A DNA stretch of 64,000 nucleotides from positions 434,001 to 498,000 of the forward strand of contig JAIWZP010000004.1 in assembly GCA_025201375.1 (NCBI GenBank), read 5' to 3'. Source of the stretch: Gongronella butleri. Its lineage: Eukaryota; Mucoromycota; Mucoromycetes; Mucorales; Cunninghamellaceae. Below the pieces are notes generated by a model, which did not search any database, was not told the DNA's origin, and saw only the letters and a list, made by a program, of their open reading frames with translations. Below, one piece after another: positions 55,495 to 64,000 of the stretch (its first letter is position 1; every line of letters begins with the position of its first letter). The position numbers and the translations under genes are program-made.

Positions 55495-55654
55495 GGGGGT
55501 TCACCTGACCGTTGGCGAGAAGATTGACAATGCTTCATAAATTCACAATTTTGTCTCTGGCGCGTCAAGCTGCTATTCGACCAGGCTAAAATCTTACAAG
55601 TGGAAAGACACGCACAAGGGGGTCATTTTATCCCTGCCCGTCAACGCCAATGCG

Positions 55655-55945
55655 CAACATTTGTACGCTTGCAACGCCCAATCAAACATTTCAGCTTCGT
55701 TTTTCTCGGCAATGGACAAGACAAAGGATGGCGTGCTGCTGTGACAATAAATGCAGAATTCGATTCTCTGTCGGATGAACCCAGTTTCACCAGCGTACGA
55801 CCAAAAGCGATGCAGAAATTCCATTTCTAAAATTTGGCTTTGATTGCCCATTGCTCGAAAACGGCTTGATCGACCCCCGACTTTTATTGTAGATTTGCTT
55901 AGAAAGAAGGGGTCAATGCACTCACTGATATGACTCTCGGATGTC
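55655..55945 (+). repeat. Repeat R2, copy 1
   Basis: It contains ATCAAACATT (55681) and, 189 bases on, TCGACCCCCGA with TTTTATTGTAGATTT. The same order with 200-base spacing occurs at 57430-57720, including shared CAGTTTCAC/AAGTTTCAC and TTGCTCGA segments. Confidence 0.6.
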
Positions 55946-56126
55946 CAATGTGTAGGTTGCCAAACGGATTTGAGAGACCTGAACCTCTCAAAGCGGGGGA
56001 CCCTCCAAATGCATTTTGACCTGACCCACCCTTTTTTATTCTACGTATCGTAAATTTGAAAAAAAATCGTCGCCAAGCAGGGGCTCATCGCAGCGCCACG
56101 AAACTTTTACATGTAGTGGATGTTGC

Positions 56127-56155
56127 TTCTCTCTTCTCAGAAAAAAAATAAAATC
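56127..56155 (+). repeat. R4 motif, copy 2
   Basis: TCTCTCTTCTCAGAA followed by an A-rich stretch and AAATCC, like 55463 and 56291. The following 50 bases also resemble those after 56291. Confidence 0.45.
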
Positions 56156-56290
56156 CAAAGGTCAATCATGTGGTTTGTCGGGAAGCACGGCATTGCTGAA
56201 AATTTGGCTGTAGCGCGTTTTTGTAAAATTCATTTCGCGGTAAAATCATGATTCGATCATCGCCAAACTTTGCCACTTGGCTTTTTCAGC

Positions 56291-56319
56291 GTCTCTCTTT
56301 AAAAGAAAAATTAAAAACC
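56291..56319 (+). repeat. R4 motif, copy 3
   Basis: GTCTCTCTTTAAAAGAA followed by AATTAAAAACC; third diverged copy of the motif, 164 bases after copy 2. Confidence 0.4.
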
Positions 56320-56432
56320 AGATGTTGATCGGGCCGTTTCGTGGCATGCGCCGTTTTCAAGAATTGGCACAAATCCATGGATGACCAACACAAATCATGA
56401 ATCGATTGCCTCCCAACCTTTGCTCTTATTGA

Positions 56433-56657
56433 CTACGTATTTCGCCGCGCCTTATTCAACAACACAACATGAAACCCCAAGATTGTGTCAGGCGCACGCG
56501 TTTGCTGGACCTCGGGGGTCACGTCCGGGGACAATGCAGGCGCGGGGGCTGGCGTGGAGACATCGACCTCTATGCCTACTAGTTCGAGCAATTCCTCGTC
56601 AAGCGAGGAAATGCTCTCACGGCGCTGTCGATGCCTTGGCGATGGGCTGTGGTGCAT
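56433..56657 (-). CDS. Small gene-like frame, possibly a truncated 5' gene fragment
   Basis: An ATG-started frame of 74 codons encodes a basic start (MHHSPSPRHRQRRE), then SISSLDEELLELVGI and a Pro/Ala-rich stretch. It lies at the edge of a GC-rich patch whose minus strand upstream (56660-57100) is pyrimidine-rich, with an AATAAAAG near 56676, like the leaders of real genes here. After about residue 60 the composition falls back to that of the AT-rich island. I infer a possible gene start cut short by island sequence; it could also be chance. No function is assigned. Confidence 0.3.
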   Translation of the reverse strand: MHHSPSPRHRQRRESISSLDEELLELVGIEVDVSTPAPAPALSPDVTPEVQQTRAPDTILGFHVVLLNKARRNT

Positions 56658-57118
56658 GATTCGGACAATGAGCTTTTATTGGGACAAGGAAAGGGACAGG
56701 GGACGGTGCGGCAAACAGGGGAATGATCAGGTAAGGAAAAAGGGGAAAAAAGGGGAAAGGGGAAGCGGCTGCTTAAATGGGCAGCCGATGATGGGGATTG
56801 CCCAGTCGGGCTTCCAAAAGTGTCAGCGGCGGAAGCTGGATGGGCAATTCCCAAAAAAAAAAAAGGAAAGAGGGCGCGGCCAAAGGAGTGGGGCACGCGC
56901 GAGACAGAACAAGGCAAGGAAGGGCATTCGTGGGCGGTAAGCCAGAAAGGGGGCAAAGAGACGAGGCAAGGGCGGATGGTCATGGTGGCGTGAGGAGCGA
57001 GTGGGGTGAGGAAGCGAGCGATGCACGCAAAAGAAAAAAAAGGAAAAAGGGTCAAAAAGGCGTGGCACATGTCGGGAACGCGGGGCGGATCCTGACAGAT
57101 TGACTGGATCGTTTTTTT

Positions 57119-57158
57119 GCAGATGAATTCGAAATCTCGACATTTTTACAAATGCAGA
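57119..57158 (+). repeat. R3 motif, copy 1
   Basis: GCAGATGAATTCGAAATCT plus ACATTTTTACAAATGCAG; recurs 162 bases on and again at 58199. Confidence 0.45.
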
Positions 57159-57280
57159 ATTACTGTAAATGCCACAAATCATCATGGTTGGGTGGCCCAA
57201 AATCTACACATACAGTAATGTTTTGTCGACGCGCCTCTTTTTGAAAAGCCATTCAAACCAGGAGTCAACCGAGTCATTGT

Positions 57281-57320
57281 GCAGATGAATCCAAAATCTT
57301 AACATTTCCACAAATCCAGC
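57281..57320 (+). repeat. R3 motif, copy 2
   Basis: GCAGATGAATCCAAAATCT plus ACATTTCCACAAATCCAG, about 80 percent like copy 1 by eye. Confidence 0.45.
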
Positions 57321-57429
57321 ACGAGTCTCTCAAAATATTTTGTGTATCGCGGTGAAAATGAAACCGATCGACGAAAGACGCAATCGAGTAGTGTCATTTC
57401 CTGATTGTTTGCTTGCCCGATGGATGAAC

Positions 57430-57720
57430 TTTGCGTGCTTGCAAAAGTCGATCAAACATTGGATCAATTTTCAAACTTGCTTTTCTCGACAACTGGGAAA
57501 ATAACTAACGATGCTTTTAACGTGTCAAATGATGCTGCTGAATCTCCATCGAATGAAACAAGTTTCACGGCAACCTGATCAAAACTGGCCAAGAAAATAC
57601 ACTTTTTCAACAAATATTTCAATGGCGATTTGCTCGACAACTGTCTAGTCGACCCCCGATTTTTATTTCAGATTTAATAAAAAACAGGGAGGCAAAGCAT
57701 CTAATGGAATGACTTCTTGC
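57430..57720 (+). repeat. Repeat R2, copy 2
   Basis: ATCAAACATT at 57451 and TCGACCCCCG at 57651, with TTTTTATTTCAGATTTAA after it. It parallels copy 1 over about 290 bases with scattered indels. Confidence 0.6.
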
Positions 57721-58198
57721 AGCGCGCTAGCTTGGGTTTTAACTTTTTGCATCGGTCATTTCACCAGCTTGCAGCCCACTCATCAGCGCACAAAAACCAG
57801 CAAAAAAATACAGTAAAAAAATTCCATGCAATTTACGTGCCTAAATTTGGAAGTGTCAAACCTTAAATTTTTGCAAAAAGATCTTGTTCAAAGTAGGCAA
57901 TTTTCTCAGTCGATCGCCGTTCATGCGTCACTCTTTGCGCTTTTTTCGTAAAGCTGGGGCAACCTGTCATTTTGTCTTCCAATAGCAAATTGTCGGAGTT
58001 ACCTGTTTGGGACGCATTGATCACTCGGAGTTCGAAATTTCACAAATTTGGTATTTTCTGAGTTTGAAAAGTGTGACCCCTGAGTGACCCCTGAATTTGT
58101 CAAAAGTGGCCGTAGCGCTTTGGGGGGTTTACCGTAAGCTTTTTTGTTGCAAATTTCGCACTGAATGCGATCCAGCCAATTTTGAGCGGGGTCGACCA

Positions 58199-58240
58199 TG
58201 CAGATGGCGAGATGAATTCAAAATGGCACAAATTTGCGGG
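58199..58240 (+). repeat. R3 motif, copy 3
   Basis: GCAGATGGCGAGATGAATT then CAAAATGGCACAAATTTGC; the most diverged R3 copy. Confidence 0.3.
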
Positions 58241-58752
58241 TTTTGGAATTTGCGGGCTGAAAAAAATCGGGCGGACTCCTCGATGCCCAGCCGTCGTAGT
58301 TTATCCCGTGACGACGCGTCTTTCATCAGCGGGCAGTTGGGCTGTAAAAAAATTTCTGGAGGCACAGCAATCCGGCAAAGTTATCATAGAAAAATACAGA
58401 AGATGTACAGTAGTACGCTTTGCCGTTTTCCAAAAGCAGATGTTGTGTGCTATTTCTATCATACAACACAGTTTAGAGCGCTGCTGCTGCACCCTGCACG
58501 CATTGAATGGACGACGTGAGGGCGCCAGGTTCTGTATATTTGGCGCAAAAAACATGGACGGTCAAACGCAACATCGCATGCAAGTTCCCTCCAAAGTAAT
58601 GAAAATCATGATTTTGTGCATTTTCTCAAAAGTTGCTGGGTGTCCGTTTTTTTTTTCCAAATGGGCAATTCACAGGTCATATCACAGAGAATGATGGTTG
58701 TTTTATTATGTATTGTAGTAATTGTCAAGGTATCATATGAATATCAAGCAAT

Positions 58753-60495
58753 CTATACGTGCACGAGAATTTGCTCTTTTGGAGAGGGTGCGCGAGGGCT
58801 GCTGTTGTTGCTGGTCGCCGAGTCAAAGCGGGCATGCTCCTTGGCGTCAAAAACGAGGTGGCGGTCGTCGTCGTCATTGGCACTGTGGTGATTGCGCGTG
58901 TCGACGCTCAATGTGTCGTCGTGGTCGGGTACGGACATGAACGCGTCGTCTTGGCTCAGCGATGAAAGATGGTCGGGGTATGCCTGCATGACGACGCGGC
59001 GCGAGATGCCCTGGTGATCAAAGTACACCAGCACATCGTTGCCACTGCCGCCATTGGCGCCGCCGGCGTCGGCGCCTTGGAGTGTGCTCTGTTGCTTGCC
59101 GAGCATCTTTTCAGCCACGTACCCTGCATCGTGCCCATATTTCTTGCGAATCACGTCGACAAAGCTGTCGCGCGACGCCGCATACACCGTACCGGCCGCA
59201 ATGGCCGTGCCCTCCGCAATTCTCCCTGCCGCTTGCATCGCGGCATTGCCCAATTGCGTCCGTGGGCTGGGTATGCGCAATTGACCGCCGCAATAGTCGT
59301 TGACACGGTCCGTCGTAATGTTGAACAGCTGACTGATCCATCGACTCGCCGCTGATAAATGAAAAAAGCGTGTCAAAAATTTTTTTCCAATGTGATCATG
59401 TCTTACCTCCGCCGGCCATGACGGCCATGCCGTAAATGATATCAAAATAGTGTCGTTCGTTGGTTGATAAGATGAGCTGATTGCCGGTAGGCTCGACAGA
59501 CTCTTCCACGGATTTGGTGCCACTGTAAACAAAAGAGGGGGCACGCGGATGAGTGTCCCTGGTCCTCAGTCCCCTATCTCGCGCGCCTTGATTGTCTTGA
59601 CTTACGTTTGAATATAGCTTGCGACCGAGTCGCCGGCGCGAATTAGGCTCCGGGCAATCCAATCTGAGCCCACATCCATGCAATGGCTCGTCTTGTTCAT
59701 TAATCGTACCCTGCGCAGCTCCAAGCCGTCCTATGCGCGATCGAGGAAGTGGGATAAGCGTGGATTCGCTGCTTTCTTGTCCTTTTCTCTCTCTCTCTTT
59801 TTTCTTTTTTTTTTTTTTTTTTTTTTGTTACCTTGAACACATTGTCGTCCATGGTCACGGGCAGCTTTTGACCATAATAGTTCTCGCGCGTGGTGATGAA
59901 ATCGTCGTCATTGTTGAGCGACTCGGCCTCAGAATTGGCGTCGGTTGGGCTCCTGTCAATGTGCACATTTTGTGCAATCACCTGCGTGATCTGGCACGAC
60001 GCAGGGTCCATCATGGCTAACGTGTTGCGCATTTGATGCTGATTCTCGTATTTGATAAAATACGTCAGCACGTCTTGAAGGGTCGACAGCTCATCGGCAT
60101 CCGAGGCACTACACAAAAGTTCTTTGGTAAGCGTCACTCAGGCATCCCGTAATAACAATTTTTTTCTTTTACCTGCAATTCAGAGCCCACTCGCCGGATT
60201 CTTCGTGAGGGAAGCGTAGGATCGATTTGTTGTGCAAGTAAGCTTGCGATTGCGACGGGATGGTGATGGTCAAGATGGAGTCGTTGGCTTGCTTGGGGGA
60301 GGCGGCGCACGGATCCTGGGACACGGGGTGGCAATGCAAAACCACGGATTCGTACGTCGTCGCATAAAATTCGACCGTGAATTGGTCGCCGACCCACGTG
60401 CTCGTGTGCTCAGCATACGCAATCGAGATGTCGACGTGGTGGATGGTGCACAGCAGGGTCAAAGGCGAAGGATCAAGGTGATGAATAAAATCCAT
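58753..60495 (-). CDS. Spartin/senescence-domain protein
   Basis: Proteins with this domain (animal spartin, plant ERD7) bind lipid droplets and endosomal membranes. Exons (minus): 60495-60173, 60108-59832, 59730-59606, 59522-59407, 59351-58753; 479 aa. The N-terminal half (about 1-190) is beta-rich with no clear MIT domain. The senescence domain runs from about 205 to 370. It has SDWIARSLIRAGDSVASYIQTG, TKSVEESVEPT, AASRWISQLFN and the Gly/Ala-rich helix GNAAMQAAGRIAEGT, followed by ASRDSFVDVIRKKYG. The C-terminal 100 residues are acidic and disordered. Membrane association is inferred from the domain. It is divergent from the Sec7 gene. Confidence 0.87.
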
Positions 60496-61121
60496 GAGGA
60501 AAATGCAATATAAAGAAAAAAAAAGATAGAGAACAAAAAAAGTGCAATTTGATTCTGGCACGCCGACGTCACGACCGCCCTCCCCCTTTATTTGACCTGT
60601 CCTAGCCTTTTCTCGGCGGTGACACAAAACTTGATCCCCAAGGCACGTGAAAATGTCGAGGCGCATTGGGGGCCATTGGACAACTTGAACCCAAAATGTT
60701 TTTTTATGGTTTTTGCCCTCTGTGAGCCCTGCGCCTGCGTTCATGATCCATTCACAATGCACAAGCGTTCGATGGGGCCTACATCACATGCGTTTCACTG
60801 CGATCCATCTGTTATTTTGACTTTTTGTGTAGAAAACATGTCTTTTTTGCCTTGTTCAAACCTTGGAAACATTTTCTTTTTCCTAGGCTGTGGATAGGGG
60901 GGAGGGTGGGCGATATGTCATGAATATTATTTTGTTTAAATCGAGCATGAATGACTTGGCAAATCGTGAATCATGAAAAATTCAGGGTCCCCGTCATTTC
61001 GCGGCATTGCGCGGCATTGACTTGGCAGATCCAACCTTTTTCTGTGCACATGTGCACTCGGTGCCTGAATTTGCTGGCCATCTTTATTAGGAAAGCAGCT
61101 GCTGGGTTGGGTTGGGCACCG

Positions 61122-61122
<1 letters not shown>

Positions 61123-61195
<73 letters not shown>
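61123..61195. repeat. 73-base poly(T) tract
   Basis: An unbroken T run, the longest homopolymer in the window. Its true length may differ if assembly or reads collapsed or expanded it. Confidence 0.9.
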
Positions 61196-61200
<5 letters not shown>

Positions 61201-62108
61201 GGGCGCTTTGGCACCACGTCAGCATTTGGCTGCGCTTCCTCCTGCTTGCAGTCTTCAGGGTGGGTGGGAAAGCTCTTGCTTGATTAGGCACTGCGCTGAC
61301 ATTTAGGCTCCAAGGAGGCGCGAGACCTATGGCCAAGCTGTCAAAACGAGCCAATTCATTCAAATACAGACAAAAAAAAATAGAGAATAAGGGTGGGGTG
61401 GGGAGAAGAGCAATCAACGACAGGGAGGGATCATGGAAGCTCCCTCGCCCTGAAAAAAAAGGAGGCTCGATCAAAAAGGGCGCGTGCACGTCTTTTTAGC
61501 AAGTTTCATGAAATGATCAATCAAAAGATCTTTTTTTTTTCCAAAGGAGACGCGAGCCTCTCCGTGTGCTCAGCCATGGTCCATGTTCTTGTCAATGGGC
61601 GGGCCTTTAAAAGAAGCACGGTGAGGTTGTCATGTTGCCCATCTCGTCCTCTTGGTCCTTTTGCTTCTTCATGTTTTTCCTAATTTATAATTGAGAGGCT
61701 TTCACGCTGCACTGTCATTCTGATTTGCTGACCCCATCTCATTGTATGAAGGCAAATCGAACCCATTTGGCCACTATGGGGGGCACTTTTAATTAAAATA
61801 GAAAAAGGCACGTGAAAGGATGCCCAATCTTGTTTTTTTCATTTTAACCCCATGCTTTGTTACACACAAATGCCAATCCTTGCCGTTCATAATCAGCATT
61901 TGTGGATGGCGAGTCCCCGATTCTGTACCTTTCTCTCTCTCTTTTTTTTGTTCTCATTGTCTGTCAAAAGACGTCTATTTTTGCTCGATGATCTCCACGC
62001 CTTTGCCCCGGAGGCACGATTCCCTGCTGCCGAGATCTCGAACGCAGGTCGCTCCAGAGTTCCCGACGCTCCAAGCACACTTGTCGAGCAAATCAATGCC
62101 AAAAGTAA

Positions 62109-62116
62109 TATAAAAA
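62109..62116 (+). promoter_or_regulatory. TATA box of the Sec7 GEF gene
   Basis: TATAAAAA, 128 bases upstream of the ATG at 62237. An upstream ATG at 62149 opens another frame. A possible acceptor (GCATAG at about 62200) hints at a 5' UTR intron. Confidence 0.55.
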
Positions 62117-62236
62117 GCACATGAAGCCCATTGTTTTTATTTTTTTAAATGCAACACGCTTCCCGGTCGGTCCCTCCATACCTGACTTTTTGTTATTTGT
62201 GCATAGACGGCCGCACCGCCAAGCAATTCGTTAAAC

Positions 62237-64000
62237 ATGCCATTGCCAGTGCGCTGCTCAAGCCTGAAAGCGAGCCGCAATGCGTCCCCGTTGCTCCGTC
62301 GCCACGATACCATGGATTCCCCGATGGCGACGATGCTGGCGAAGAAAAAACCGAGCCATGCGAGCGTGCTGGTCAAGTTGGACGACGACAGCAGCAATGT
62401 TGCGAGGCGCCAGAGCATGAGCACGCTGGATGACGAGGATGACACGGCATCGTATTTGACAGCCGGCGAGGAACTCGTGCCTCTGTCACCACTTCGACTC
62501 AGCGCGAGCAGCAATAGCAGTGAGAGCAGCGAAAGCATGCACAGCGCGTCGTCGTCCGCGGACGACCGCCCTGAAAACGATCCTGAAAACGAAAACGATA
62601 AAGGCGAGACAAACATGGGCGAGGTCGAGTCGGCGTTGCTCCAATGGAAACGCAAGTCGTTCTTGAGGCTTGCGCCAGCGTCGCAGGTCGCGTCAACAGC
62701 TAATCTCGAGGATTGCTTTGCCGCCTTGTCCACGACAACCACGCTGTGGGCCAATGACGCCATCTTTGGCGATATGGAGCAGGTGCTGCGCCAGCCGACC
62801 ATTCAGGAACGATGCCAGTACGCCGCAGACAGACTCTGGGCGGAAGATACCGCGTTTGTACCAAAACAGCAGGTCGCCATGTTCCTCGGCAAAAAGTAAA
62901 AAAAAACCCAAAAAGTCGAAAAAAAATGCACGTCTCATCCCCCCTTTTTTTTAAACAAAAAAGCGAGTTGTTCCATCACACCGTGCGTCAATTATACCTT
63001 GCCAAGTTTGATTTTGCCAACCAGCGACTAGACGACGCGTTCAGGTACACATTTTTTTTTTTTTTTTTTTTTTTGCGACAATTGGGGTTGTAATTGACTT
63101 TTTTTTTTTTTTAAAAAAAAAGATGCCTCTGCTCCAAAGTGTACCTCAAGGCAGAGGCGCAGGAGATCGATCGCATCTTGGAGGCGTTTGCCGTGCGGTT
63201 CCACGCATGTAATCAGGCGTCGCGGCTCTTGTACAACGCGGGTAAGCCCGTAAAAATAATTCAAATACGCGCGGCCCAAACAAAGCGATCTCGCGCGACG
63301 CTTACCTGTTTGGTTAGATGTTGTTTACGCGATTGTGTATTCACTGATGCTGCTGAACACGGATTTGCACATTGCACCGGGGCATGCGCGCATGACCAAG
63401 GCGCATTTTTGTGAAAACACCATGAGCACGATCCTGCACAACATGAAGAGCGAACAATTAGCCTATTTGCCCGGCGGCCTGACGCTCTGGAAGCAGGATA
63501 TGCTGCAACATCTCAAGGTGAGGTCACGTCCCAAAAAAAGGGGGGGGGGAGAAAAGACGGCAAAATGCATGTTTCACAGGGAAAAAAGGAAAAACGCTCG
63601 CTTCAATGGCGCAATGGCACGCGTGTCAATGGGGCGCGCGGCCGACGATTGCGCGCTTTTGCTTTTATTATCATGTTTGCAGATTTTTTTTCTCACTCTT
63701 TACACTTGCACCGCTTTTAGGACTTGTACCAATCCGTCAAGGTCCAAGGCATCTTGCAGCCCAGCACGGGCAAAAAGAGCTCGCGGCTGCTCCAATTGCC
63801 ACGGATGAGCACTTTCAAGCTGGTTGCACAGGTGGGGGCGGGGGGTGGTGATACATGTTCACTGGGACGAAAAGATAAGCAAGGAGGGACCAACTCTATT
63901 TTTTTGTTTGTTTTTTTTTCCTTTGTACCATAGAGCAGTGGTGGCGATCTCACGAGTGACGTTGGTGCGAGGTGGATGCCTTCTTCACATGCGACGAGCA
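62237..64000 (+). CDS. Sec7-domain Arf guanine nucleotide exchange factor (3' end outside window)
   Basis: Sec7 domains load Arf GTPases with GTP to drive vesicle budding or endocytic recycling. Exons: 62237-62895, 62964-63044, 63123-63241, 63318-63517, 63721-63831, 63934-beyond 64000. The first 150 residues are Ser-rich and acidic. The Sec7 domain (about 190-370) has KFDFANQRLDDAFR and LKAEAQEIDRILEAF, where the glutamic-finger Glu of the family motif LPGEAQ is kept though PG is KA. It also has VYAIVYSLMLLNTDLH. A following segment (SSRLLQLPRMSTFKLV) may begin a linker or PH domain. The layout, with a long disordered N terminus, recalls fungal Syt1/Yel1-type plasma-membrane GEFs. The acceptors of introns 1 and 2 are A-rich (AAAAAAG). 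Confidence 0.85.

Larger units (their letters stand above)
54701..58752. other. Gene-poor island 3 with several diverged repeats
   Basis: A 4-kb stretch, mostly AT-rich and without coding character. It holds R1 copy C, two R2 copies, three R3 motifs and three R4 motifs (listed separately). A GC-richer patch at about 56480-57100 carries one short gene-like frame on the minus strand. The outer ends supply the otubain promoter and the spartin 3' region. Confidence 0.6.
60496..62236. other. Divergent spacer with a 73-base T run
   Basis: It carries the spartin promoter on the left and the Sec7 promoter (TATA at 62109) on the right. The middle holds an uninterrupted run of about 73 T at 61123-61195. 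The minus-strand frame at 61893-62120 reads like a signal peptide but has no ATG. No gene is supported. Confidence 0.6.

Noticed and set aside
56579..57070. A longer minus-strand frame over the GC-rich patch in island 3
   Set aside because: Its sequence is pyrimidine-rich leader read as Phe/Pro/Ser/Leu. The shorter ATG frame at 56433-56657 is the only part with gene-like composition.
61893..62120. Minus-strand frame that reads like a signal peptide followed by an NRRLL motif, suggesting a secreted effector
   Set aside because: The frame starts with GTG. There is no in-frame ATG, and it overlaps the TATA box of the Sec7 gene on the other strand. No promoter or partner exon is seen.

Overview
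The window is nuclear DNA of a fungus, very probably an early-diverging lineage such as Mucoromycota or a neighbour; the sequence alone does not fix the species. The reasons are dense short spliceosomal introns (about 55-200 nt, GT-AG, usually with a long T run before the acceptor), fungal-type proteins (a C1-containing Bzz1, a Cdc25-like RasGEF with SH3, a Pho80-type cyclin), and genes that baker's yeast has lost but animals and early fungi keep (RFWD3-type RING/WD protein, serine incorporator, asteroid nuclease, spartin/senescence protein, PDS5 beside cohesin-type genes). All gene models were spliced by eye; exon phases were checked arithmetically, so limits should be right to within a base or two except where stated.

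Layout. 1-9 kb: 3' end of PDS5, a secreted GH32 fructosidase, and a head-to-head pair of membrane-anchored FkbM-type methyltransferase genes. 9.7-20.2 kb: RasGEF (minus) and COG4 (plus) sharing a divergent promoter, then a small NADAR-domain protein. 20.2-22.3 kb: gene-free, repeat-bearing island. 22.3-34.1 kb: Bzz1 and V-ATPase subunit D (divergent), a mucin-like membrane protein and a four-span membrane protein (divergent), an acidic orphan, and a probable pseudokinase. 34.4-41.6 kb: four minus-strand genes (CMD/AhpD-like protein, SERINC, asteroid nuclease, F-box protein). 41.6-43.5 kb: second island. 43.5-54.7 kb: VMS1, VPS52, a Pho80/Pcl cyclin, RFWD3 and an otubain. 54.7-58.7 kb: third and largest island. 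58.7-64 kb: spartin-like protein and the 5' part of a Sec7-domain Arf GEF that runs off the window.

Function. This is not a dedicated gene cluster. Membrane traffic is well represented (COG4 at the Golgi, VPS52 of GARP/EARP, the Sec7 GEF, Bzz1 at endocytic actin patches, V-ATPase subunit D), as is ubiquitin/protein quality control (VMS1, F-box protein, RFWD3, otubain). Signalling is covered by the RasGEF, the Pho80-like cyclin and the pseudokinase.

The most interesting non-genic signal is a family of old dispersed repeats. Four diverged copies, all in the same orientation and with the same internal spacing, lie only in the gene-free stretches, with further diverged repeat pairs in the 54.7-58.7 kb island. 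The most interesting genic signal is the divergent FkbM pair, one member of which has lost acidic residues of the hallmark motif.
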